Below are positions 12,975 to 19,372 of a stretch of DNA of 34,330 nucleotides, in pieces. Made by a program: the position numbers and the translations under genes. The stretch covers positions 1-34,330 of IMG/VR virus record IMGVR_UViG_3300033981_000873. The stretch is one strand, 5' to 3'. The notes under the pieces were generated by a model. The model was given only the letters and a program-made list of their open reading frames with translations, was not told where the DNA came from and did no database searches. Every line of letters begins with the position of its first letter. The first letter of the stretch is position 1. Origin of the DNA: a virus.

Positions 12975-14182
12975 GCAGCCCCCTTTTTAGCCTTCTTTAT
13001 TGTTAGGTACTTGCCATACGCCTCTGACTTCGGCTGGGTTAGGCCGAGGCCCTTGCACCACCAGTCATTGCGAAGCAGGCACTTGCACAGCCTGCGCCAT
13101 GACGGTGCCCACTTTTTGTTTTCCAGGTCGCGCGGGGCCTCGTCTGGGATAGACGCATACCCGCGCCCCTTCCATCGCGCCATCCAGTCAGTGAATATCT
13201 CGCGATAGTGAGCCTGCGTGATGCGCGGCATGGTGCTTAGCAGCAGGTTGCAATATGACTTCCAGGTGTGTCCAGCTGGCTTACTGATTCGATTGTACCC
13301 GTTGATGTTTCCGGTTTCTTGAATGTAGAGCGACCCGCTATTGGCCCCCTGCACGCGGCTTACAACGAGACTCCATGTCTCTGGCTCAATGATATGATAC
13401 AGCCACAGCCCGCGCCGCTGGTCATCACCATACGGCTGGCATAGCCGCATCTGGTGGATGGTCAGCCCGGCCAGGTGCATGCGATCGTAAACCTCGTTGT
13501 GCGGTAGGTCCTGGTGTACGGCGTGAAACTTCCATAGGTCCTGTGTCTTCCAGTCGTACAACGGATACAGGTTGTAAATCCCATCCTCAACCTTGGTCGT
13601 CCAGCGGTTTCCGTTGTGCATTTCCTTGTCGGCGCTGGCGACGGTTCGGAATCGGTTAAGGCTCTCGTCAGCACGAATGCCAACCAGAGCCACCGCGTCC
13701 TTCCCGCCTCCGTACCACTCGCCAAACAACACCATAAACTCCTCGAACTCCATTTTGCTTTGGAAGAATGGGAAGAACGCCGGGTCGGTGATAACGCCGG
13801 GCCTCCTCGGCGGGTTGCGCACCCATATGTCCTTTGCCTCTTGGTCCCAGCAGCACCAACGAGGCTCAAAGCTCGACACGGCGTTGCGCAAAAGCATCGG
13901 CAGGCAAACCCAATAAACATCTATGATGTCGGCGTAGAAGTCGCACATGGTCTCAATGTGCGTGATAGTTAATTTGTATTGCGCCTCCAGGTCGATAATT
14001 AGCACCCCGAAGCGCCGGCCCCTGCGCCTGGCCTCCTGCGCCGTAATATGGAACATCACAGACGAATCCTTGCCGCCGCTGAATGAGACGTAGACGCGCT
14101 CGAAGTTGTCAAATGCGTAATTGACACGGGCGCGCGCCGCTGTCAGCACGTCAACATCGGTGTATCGCTTGAGTGACGACAT
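12965..14182 (-). CDS. PAPS-reductase-like PP-loop protein (IbrA/DUF3440-like)
   Basis: A 405-residue protein from ATG 14182, overlapping the ParB-like stop as TAATG. It has a PP-loop ATP-binding motif, VSFSGGKDSSVMFH (near residue 37), and the long C-terminal part of IbrA/DUF3440-type proteins: VGIRADESLNRFRT, YPLYDWKTQDLWKFH, MRLCQPYGDDQRRGLW. PP-loop enzymes adenylate substrates; PAPS reductases and DndC are relatives that handle sulfur. IbrA and IbrB form a gene pair in E. coli prophages and affect Eib expression. The partner here is the adjacent ParB-like gene. The biochemical substrate is not known for this pair. Base composition is lower in GC than surrounding genes, hinting at transfer. 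Confidence 0.88.
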   Translation of the reverse strand: MSSLKRYTDVDVLTAARARVNYAFDNFERVYVSFSGGKDSSVMFHITAQEARRRGRRFGVLIIDLEAQYKLTITHIETMCDFYADIIDVYWVCLPMLLRNAVSSFEPRWCCWDQEAKDIWVRNPPRRPGVITDPAFFPFFQSKMEFEEFMVLFGEWYGGGKDAVALVGIRADESLNRFRTVASADKEMHNGNRWTTKVEDGIYNLYPLYDWKTQDLWKFHAVHQDLPHNEVYDRMHLAGLTIHQMRLCQPYGDDQRRGLWLYHIIEPETWSLVVSRVQGANSGSLYIQETGNINGYNRISKPAGHTWKSYCNLLLSTMPRITQAHYREIFTDWMARWKGRGYASIPDEAPRDLENKKWAPSWRRLCKCLLRNDWWCKGLGLTQPKSEAYGKYLTIKKAKKGAACA

Positions 14183-15300
14183 TAGTATAACTCCGCCTCG
14201 ACCTTTGACCGCGCATCGCTCATAGCGAGCGGCTTGCGCCCGTTTGCCACAAGCCACGCGTTTAGTGCCTCTAGGGCAATCTCATCGGCGCGGCGCTGCT
14301 GCTCTGGCGTCAGTCGATTATATCCACCACGGAACCCGGCCGGGATCTTGTGTGCCCGAGCCAACGCGGCCTGCCCCAGCCAGGCAATGCGGTTCATCTT
14401 CTCGTTAGTGAGGTAGTGCTCGCACGAGTGCTTCCACTCATTTGTCACAAGCTTGAGCGTTGCGGCAAACGCAACCTCATCGGACAGGAGCGCGCGATAC
14501 GCCTCCTCGGCTTGTTCGGCCGTCATCCCGTCGGGTGGCGTGGATCCATAAAAACCGTAGGCGTGGCATTCCCACTTGTCGAACGTGTGAAGAATGCGGC
14601 CGTCTTCCGGCGCTCCGATTGCCTCAATGTCGTCCTCGTCCAGATCAGCCATGGCTTCGACATCGCCAACCTCCCACGACTTTGAGAACTCGTGCGACTT
14701 AAACACCTCGGCCAGCCCGGTGATCTGACACAAGCGAAGCACCTCGTCTGGGTCCATGCCAAGCTCCCGACCAATCTTGTCGTCTGACCAGTTGCGACGC
14801 TTTAGCTCGATGACGATGTCCGACATCGCTTCGACCTTATGCTTGCCACGTGCGCGGTTGTGCCGGATGGTGGAGGCGATGCGGTCGTTACGATCGGCCC
14901 TGTCCCCGTTGATAACAGCCAGCGGCAAGTGCCCGTGGACCCTGGCCCCGACGGACGGGACCTCCTTGCCTACGCGGTGGCGATGGAACCCATCGACAAC
15001 CGTGTACTTGCCGTCGTTTGACCACGCCACGATGGGCTGCGTGTATCCGTCCTCGCCAATAGAGTGGGCCAACAGTTTCATTTCTGGCGGAGCTACGCTG
15101 TTTGGATTGTAGTCGTTCGCTTCAACCGACTCAGCCGGAACCCACTGCACACAGTCAACAGGCTCTGCCTTAAATGGGCTGTGTATTGACAGTTCCCGCC
15201 GAATGGAGTTGATTACCGGAATGCGTTGATCTACTGGCAGCGCGCCGACCAACGCGAAGAGATCGCGGGCGCTGTGCAAGATGAAGTCGGCGTCGTTCAT
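14182..15300 (-). CDS. ParB-like nuclease/CTPase-fold protein (IbrB-like)
   Basis: A 372-residue protein from ATG 15300, overlapping the SSB stop as ATGA. The N-terminal domain (about 50-165) has the ParB/Srx pattern: NDYNPNSVAPPEMKLLAHSI, then YTVVDGFHRHRVGKE and STIRHNRARGKH. A helix-turn-helix-like part follows (NWSDDKIGRELGMDPDEVLR). The C-terminal 150 residues contain DKWECHAYGFYGS and GFRGGYNRLTPEQQRRADE and look specific to the phage IbrB-type group. It is immediately followed by the PAPS-reductase-like gene. It is not a segregation ParB, as no ParA is present. Binding of DNA is likely; enzymatic activity is not shown. Confidence 0.88.
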   Translation of the reverse strand: MNDADFILHSARDLFALVGALPVDQRIPVINSIRRELSIHSPFKAEPVDCVQWVPAESVEANDYNPNSVAPPEMKLLAHSIGEDGYTQPIVAWSNDGKYTVVDGFHRHRVGKEVPSVGARVHGHLPLAVINGDRADRNDRIASTIRHNRARGKHKVEAMSDIVIELKRRNWSDDKIGRELGMDPDEVLRLCQITGLAEVFKSHEFSKSWEVGDVEAMADLDEDDIEAIGAPEDGRILHTFDKWECHAYGFYGSTPPDGMTAEQAEEAYRALLSDEVAFAATLKLVTNEWKHSCEHYLTNEKMNRIAWLGQAALARAHKIPAGFRGGYNRLTPEQQRRADEIALEALNAWLVANGRKPLAMSDARSKVEAELY

Positions 15301-15716
15301 TCCCATTCCCCTTTGCGCTGTAAGGGTGGGTCCGAGTCGCTTCCTCCACCGGACGCAGCCGGCGCAGCCTCCCGGCTCGGCGCTGGCCGTTCGGACTGGC
15401 GCTCGCCGCCGCCCAGTAGGGTCAGCGACTCCACGCGCACTTCCAGGCTGGTCTTGGCCGAGCCGTCCTTGCCCTTGTAGTCGCGTTGGGTCAGTCCGCC
15501 GATGACAAGCACGGCCTTGCCCTTGGTGAGATACTGCGCGACCTTGGCTGCACGCGCGCCCCAATAAGCGCACTTGAACCAGATCGTGGATTCGGCGTCT
15601 TTGTGTTTACTGGTGAAGGCCATCGACCATTCCACGACGGTCTGATCGCCTACGGTCTTGGTCTCGGCATCGCGGCCCAAGTGGCCTGCGAGTGTCAGGT
15701 GGCAGAGATTAGGCAT
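15297..15716 (-). CDS. ssb: Single-stranded DNA-binding protein
   Basis: A 139-residue OB-fold SSB from ATG 15716 (MPNLCHLTLAGHLGRDAET), the start fixed by a TAATG overlap with the nuclease gene. The core continues with VVEWSMAFTSKHKDAES, TIWFKCAYWGARAAKVAQYL, KGKAVLVIGGL and a final EVRVESLTLLGG strand. The tail is Ser/Pro/Gly-rich and ends QRKGEWE, without the acidic DDIPF-like tip of bacterial SSB. It protects single strands in replication and recombination, and lies next to RecT and the exonuclease as in many phage recombination modules. Confidence 0.93.
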   Translation of the reverse strand: MPNLCHLTLAGHLGRDAETKTVGDQTVVEWSMAFTSKHKDAESTIWFKCAYWGARAAKVAQYLTKGKAVLVIGGLTQRDYKGKDGSAKTSLEVRVESLTLLGGGERQSERPAPSREAAPAASGGGSDSDPPLQRKGEWE

Positions 15717-16549
15717 TAGGAAATCACCTCCATCCGACGCATCATCCACTCGGGAATGTCGAGGGTGTCAATGTCTCCATCGTGGTCATCGCTCCAATCG
15801 TCGTCGGCAAACCGATCGGCAATCTCGTCGATGGTATCCTTCGCCTCGACCCATCCGGCACTCAGCGCAGCCTCGGGCATCTTGAACAGCCGCGCACGCG
15901 CCCCGCGCTGCCACTCGACGGCCAGCAGATAGGCGTCGATCCGGTAGCCTGCCACGGCTGCGAGCCACTGGCACAGCGAAAGCTGGCGATGATACCCGTA
16001 GTCGATGGCCTTGCGCCCGAAGTTGCCGAGGTCATCGGTCTTCTTCAAATCGATGTACCACCCGGTCTTGGTCGCCTCGTCCAGCATCAGGAAGTCAGGG
16101 CGCGATTGGAGCGTTAGCCCGTTCGGCAGGACATGGCGCAGCGTGGTCTGCTTGGTGCAGCGCGGGTCGGACAGCATCTCGGCGGCGGTCGCGTGTGCGC
16201 CGACGGCCTTGGCGCAGTCCTCTGCGATCCGCAGCCACTCGGCGGGAACGATCTCTTTGTCCTCATGCTCAGCCTTCCATGCCTTGCCTTCCTTGGTGGC
16301 AAAGCTCATGCCGTCGGGCTTGACCACATACCGATCCATCTTGCCTGGTTCGGTCAGCATGGTGTCCAGCATGCTGCCCTGGCGCATGGCGTCAGACGCC
16401 TCCGGGGCCGGGATCTCGTTGGCGATGTAGCGCAGATGCCACCAGACGGGGCCGTGCTCGCGGAAGTGGCTGACACGGGTGCCGCCGAGGGACTTGGGGC
16501 CGGCGCTGTGGTAGCGGCGGATGTCTTCGGATTGGATGATGTCGGTCAC
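15716..16549 (-). CDS. RecE-type exonuclease (DUF3799-like PD-(D/E)XK)
   Basis: A 277-residue nuclease that pairs with RecT. The start GTG 16549 (VTDIIQSEDIRRYH) overlaps the RecT stop as GTGA. It shows the RecE/exonuclease VIII core: SAGPKSLGG, HFREHGPVWWHLRY, MRQGSMLDTMLTEP, LQSRPDFLMLDE with the first catalytic Asp and GWYIDLKKTDD with the D-x-K pair, then YGYHRQLSLCQWLA. It would chew 5' ends to give 3' single strands for RecT. Length matches the compact phage versions. Confidence 0.9.
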   Translation of the reverse strand: MTDIIQSEDIRRYHSAGPKSLGGTRVSHFREHGPVWWHLRYIANEIPAPEASDAMRQGSMLDTMLTEPGKMDRYVVKPDGMSFATKEGKAWKAEHEDKEIVPAEWLRIAEDCAKAVGAHATAAEMLSDPRCTKQTTLRHVLPNGLTLQSRPDFLMLDEATKTGWYIDLKKTDDLGNFGRKAIDYGYHRQLSLCQWLAAVAGYRIDAYLLAVEWQRGARARLFKMPEAALSAGWVEAKDTIDEIADRFADDDWSDDHDGDIDTLDIPEWMMRRMEVIS

Positions 16550-17391
16550 TTGGCGGCCTCCGTCACCGTCTCGGCGGTCGTGTCCACGGTCTGCGGCTGC
16601 GCGAATGCGTCGGCGTCGAAACGATCGGGCTTGACCTTGGCGACTTCGGTCAGATCGATCTCCTGATGCGAGTTGTCCTTTTCCACGGCCTCGGTGAACC
16701 GTTCGCTGGACAGCGGCAGCATCTTGGCCAGACGCTTGAACACGGTCTTGCGCGCCATCTCGGCCCAGTCGGTGGTCCACGGGTGATCCTTGCCGTACTT
16801 GACGGCGGACTTATACCCCTGGCTGCGGTCGCGGATGCGGTTGACATCGGCCACGCTCATGATGTCGAACTTGAATGCGCCATCCTTGAGCTTGCAGTAG
16901 GCATAGACACTGACCGGCTCGCCACGGTCGCCATCCATCTTGGGCTGGTGTTCCAGCTTTTCGTTGATGCCGAACGCGAAGTCGAACTTGTCGTTAGCGT
17001 AGACGACTTGGCTCTGGAGCGTGGCCACCATGCCGCTGCGGTAGGCGAGGTCAGCCAAGCCTTTGAACCCGATCTGGAGCTGGCAAAGCACCCGATTGTT
17101 GCGGCGGTCCTCGTATGGGATCAGGTAGGCGCGGCCCAGCGCGTCGGGTTCCAGCCCGAGGCTGGCGCAGTCCATGACGGCCTGCCAGAGCGATTCCTTG
17201 GTGCATTCCAGCAGCTTGGGGTTGCGGTTCATGGCCGTCAGGACGGTGCGGACCATGCGATCGGGGGTGACGTGCTTCGGGAGCGCGGCGGCGATCTGCT
17301 GCCGGTAGGCGTCGGTCGTGACCAACTCGCGGAAGGTCTTTGGCTGGGCCGTTGCGACGGCGGTGGTTGGATTGGTGGGCGTGTCGCTCAT
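16546..17391 (-). CDS. recT: RecT family recombinase
   Basis: A 281-residue single-strand annealing protein. Family blocks are visible: VLTAMNRNPKLLECTKESLWQ, ASLGLEPDALGRAYLIPY, CQLQIGFKGLADLAYRSG, and WAEMARKTVFKRLAKMLPLS. The C-terminal 50 residues are variable and Thr/Ala-rich. It anneals complementary strands produced by the adjacent RecE-type nuclease. ATG 17391 overlaps the end of the methyltransferase remnant as ATGA. Confidence 0.95.
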   Translation of the reverse strand: MSDTPTNPTTAVATAQPKTFRELVTTDAYRQQIAAALPKHVTPDRMVRTVLTAMNRNPKLLECTKESLWQAVMDCASLGLEPDALGRAYLIPYEDRRNNRVLCQLQIGFKGLADLAYRSGMVATLQSQVVYANDKFDFAFGINEKLEHQPKMDGDRGEPVSVYAYCKLKDGAFKFDIMSVADVNRIRDRSQGYKSAVKYGKDHPWTTDWAEMARKTVFKRLAKMLPLSSERFTEAVEKDNSHQEIDLTEVAKVKPDRFDADAFAQPQTVDTTAETVTEAAK

Positions 17392-17649
17392 GTGGCGATG
17401 CTCCGGTTATTGGTGAGCCGTTTCCGGCACCGCAGAACCCAACCTAGGCACCATGCCAGGTCGGGGACCAGCGTGTGGTCGTCGGGCCATCCTTGAAGTC
17501 TTTCGCACTCCCTTGGCGTAAGTCGGCGAACTTGCGCCGGTGGAAGGGGCGGGGGCGAACTCGCAGAACCATGACGCCTTGACGCCAAGGGGCAGGAAGG
17601 CGAGTGCGCATGTGCCAGCGCCGGAACAGACGGAGCCGTAGGTCAGCAC
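17388..17649 (-). pseudogene. Remnant of a C5-cytosine methyltransferase
   Basis: Two fragments of a Dcm-type methyltransferase are joined out of frame. From GTG 17649 the frame gives VLTYGSVCSGAGTCALAF and SWFCEFAP, the start of the family with the SAM-binding motif I. In another frame, from about 17537 to the TGA at 17388, comes QVRRLTPRECERLQGWPDD, the C-terminal block of the same family (RxLTPxECERLQGFPDD). Everything between, including the catalytic Pro-Cys motif, is absent, implying a deletion of several hundred bases. The downstream end still overlaps the RecT start. It cannot encode an active enzyme. Two unrelated small genes are unlikely given both motifs. Confidence 0.75.
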
Positions 17650-17807
17650 AGCGTCATGCTCGCAGCGATCACCATCACCGCCGCCATCAGCAGCACGTCG
17701 GCCCAGGCACGGGCCTCGCGCATCCAGCCGCTTTCGGCGTGGCCGATGATCAGTCCGCGGATCGGGTCGCGTCGGGGCGTCTGGGCGATGAGGTCGAGGT
17801 CACGCAT
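17643..17807 (-). CDS. Small membrane protein (54 aa)
   Basis: A 54-residue protein from ATG 17807 (MRDLDLIAQTPRRDPIRG), overlapping the upstream gene by eight bases. The C-terminal 20 residues (AWADVLLMAAVMVIAASMTL) form one membrane segment. Basic residues lie before it, so the N-terminus should stay in the cytoplasm. Function unknown; small early membrane proteins in phages often act on the host envelope or superinfection, which is inference. Confidence 0.65.
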   Translation of the reverse strand: MRDLDLIAQTPRRDPIRGLIIGHAESGWMREARAWADVLLMAAVMVIAASMTLC

Positions 17808-17952
17808 CGGCCACCTCGGCATCGGACTGCGCCTCCAGACACCTCCAGCACCCGCCACAGCGCCCGTCCTCGCACGCCAGCTCCCGGCGACGGCGTGGCA
17901 TGTCGCGGAGTTCTTCCAGACTGAGCACGTCAGCAGCCTCGGCGCGGGTCAC
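17800..17952 (-). CDS. Small Cys-rich protein (50 aa)
   Basis: A 50-residue protein from GTG 17952 (VTRAEAADVLSLEELRDMP), with a GTGA overlap on the upstream stop; this start is preferred over ATG 17982, which lies deep in the previous gene. The middle is basic (RRRRELACEDGRCGGCWRC), and contains four cysteines likely to bind zinc. The C-terminus is acidic. No family recognised. Confidence 0.65.
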   Translation of the reverse strand: MTRAEAADVLSLEELRDMPRRRRELACEDGRCGGCWRCLEAQSDAEVADA

Positions 17953-18116
17953 GGCTTGGCCTTCGCCAACAGCTTGGCCCACTTGGCAGCCACGATCGGA
18001 TTCTTAGGCTTGGTCCCGGCGCGCAGCCAGGCCAGAGCCGACTGCGGGGACGCGCCGACCTTGGGGGCAAGCCTCTTGGCCAGGGCCGTCAGGTCAGGTG
18101 TTTTACTGATGCGCAT
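17949..18116 (-). CDS. First early gene, small basic regulator candidate (55 aa)
   Basis: A 55-residue protein from ATG 18116 (MRISKTPDLTALAKRLAPKV) to TGA at 17951-17949. The middle, VGASPQSALAWLRAGTKP, followed by a Lys/Ala helix (AAKWAKLLAKAKP), has the look of a minimal helix-turn-helix protein. It is the first gene after the strong promoter at 18124-18151, where a Cro-like regulator would be expected. The ATG is only one or two bases from the predicted transcription start, so the message may be leaderless. Its product may act on the CCGCGCGCGG palindrome within the promoter. Confidence 0.65.
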   Translation of the reverse strand: MRISKTPDLTALAKRLAPKVGASPQSALAWLRAGTKPKNPIVAAKWAKLLAKAKP

Positions 18117-18123
18117 GGGCGGT

Positions 18124-18161
18124 CTTGTAATGAGCCGCGCGCGGTGGTCAATAATTTTTTT
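18124..18161 (-). promoter_or_regulatory. Early promoter with A-tract and central palindrome
   Basis: Minus strand: TTGACC (18151-18146), 16-base spacer, TACAAG (18129-18124). An A-rich tract upstream (from about 18161 and beyond) resembles an UP element. The spacer contains the palindrome CCGCGCGCGG (18135-18144), a possible operator. Transcription would begin about 18117, next to the first early ATG at 18116. The 96-base gap 18117-18212 holds nothing else that I can see. Confidence 0.6.
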
Positions 18162-18212
18162 TTATTTAACGGGAAGGGCGGGGATTGCCGGGACTTTTGC
18201 GCTGTGGTGGGA

Positions 18213-18425
18213 CTAGGTAGGCCAGCGGCCCAACGGACACCGGCTCGACCACACATCCGGCTTAGCCTCCCCAGCGCACCCGCACCCAGCCGCCGAGCAT
18301 CGCCCGTCGCGCATGCTGTCGCACGCAGAGCAGATCGCCCGGCGAGTGTCTGCCAGGTCGGCGGGGGCGACCAGCGGGGCGGGGGTTGGATCGCCCAGGC
18401 GCACGGTGGCTGGATCGGCCTTCAC
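18213..18425 (-). CDS. Cys-rich phage protein after the tail genes (70 aa)
   Basis: A 70-residue protein from GTG 18425, overlapping the previous stop as GTGA. The first half is Pro/Ala-rich. The second half has RRAICSACDSMRDGRCSAAG followed by CGCAGEAKPDVWSSRCPLGRW: several cysteines and the ending RCPLGRW. This arrangement (CxxC, C-x-C, then W..RCPLGKW) recurs in small phage proteins encoded beside tail fibre genes. It may bind zinc. No function is known. Confidence 0.75.
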   Translation of the reverse strand: MKADPATVRLGDPTPAPLVAPADLADTRRAICSACDSMRDGRCSAAGCGCAGEAKPDVWSSRCPLGRWPT

Positions 18426-19372
18426 GATGTCCACTTCGTGCAGAGTTCCTCGACATCGAAGTAGTGCGTGCCGGTCGTCTCGTCCCAAGCGGCCAGTAAA
18501 TAGTTCGCCGGGCGAGCCATGCCAATGGCTGCTTCGGTCGCAGTTTCGTCTGCGATGTTGATCCAGCCAGCGTATGTAGTCCCTGTTCCAGATGTTGTGG
18601 CAGAGCCGCTGCGGTAGAGCGCGCCGAGACAGTCAGACGCGTCCCAGTTCGAAGCGTCTAGCATCACGACCTTGTAGGCAGGATACGCTGCATTAATCGG
18701 CCCGGCGCGGTTGTACCCTGAGAATCCATCGCCGCCGACACTTGCGTCAAAGGAACGGCTTCCTCCAGAGTTATTCGTTATTTTTACATCGATGGTCGCC
18801 AGACCAGAAAGGACAGATCCCAGGTCGCCGACAGAGAGTGTGTATGTCTGCAACGTCGAAACAGATGTGAATGTTCGCGTATCAACCGTCGATCCGTTAA
18901 TGATCGTATCGACCGTAAAAGTTGAAGTCGCGTACGGGAATACCGACACATCGATCGATGCTCCAGAAGAACCATTAAGCGAAAAACCGTAGAAGTTGGC
19001 AGTTGAATTCGCGCCGTTTGCAATGCCCGACAGTGTTATGGCGCCGCCGATTCCATAGCCGATGCCTCGGAATCCAAAACCGCAAGCAAGCCGATCGGTC
19101 CAGGTTTTATAGGCTATGCCAACGGTCGAAGCATCGCCGGTGCCGTAAGTAGAGTCTGCATCAGCGGCGCTGATAGTCGCAGAATTGAAAGTCATTGAAG
19201 CCGAACTGGCGTCGAAGTTAGCCTTGGATGTTGTCGCTATTGCCATGAACGGGCACTGAAAATAGCTGGTCCGCAATCTGCCTGCCGTCGCACCAATCGC
19301 GGAGACGACGGAACTGCGCACCGATTTATATGGGACCTTCCGGCACCCGCGCCACCATCCGATCGCAGCCAT
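18422..19372 (-). CDS. Putative tail-associated protein (316 aa)
   Basis: A 316-residue protein rich in Ser, Thr, Ala and Gly, with the TAATG overlap on the fibre gene. The first 40 residues are basic and then the body is beta-rich (TTSKANFDASSASMTFNSAT, GSSGASIDVSVFPYATSTFT). It ends with WDETTGTHYFDVEELCTKW. Composition and position at the end of the tail operon fit a tail-tip, fibre or decoration protein. No domain is recognised. The DNA is less GC-rich than neighbours, consistent with a host-range gene exchanged between phages. Confidence 0.65.
   Translation of the reverse strand: MAAIGWWRGCRKVPYKSVRSSVVSAIGATAGRLRTSYFQCPFMAIATTSKANFDASSASMTFNSATISAADADSTYGTGDASTVGIAYKTWTDRLACGFGFRGIGYGIGGAITLSGIANGANSTANFYGFSLNGSSGASIDVSVFPYATSTFTVDTIINGSTVDTRTFTSVSTLQTYTLSVGDLGSVLSGLATIDVKITNNSGGSRSFDASVGGDGFSGYNRAGPINAAYPAYKVVMLDASNWDASDCLGALYRSGSATTSGTGTTYAGWINIADETATEAAIGMARPANYLLAAWDETTGTHYFDVEELCTKWTS

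Noticed and set aside
12965-14182. DndC of a full phosphorothioation system
   Set aside because: No DndB, DndD or DndE partner is present and the C-terminal half matches IbrA/DUF3440-type proteins.
14182-15300. Plasmid-type ParB partition protein
   Set aside because: No ParA or parS-like cluster nearby; the C-terminus and the PAPS-reductase neighbour fit the IbrB-like group.
18152-18170. Intrinsic terminator made by the palindrome and T-run
   Set aside because: The T-run would serve plus-strand transcription, for which there is no gene; on the minus strand it is an A-tract upstream of a promoter.
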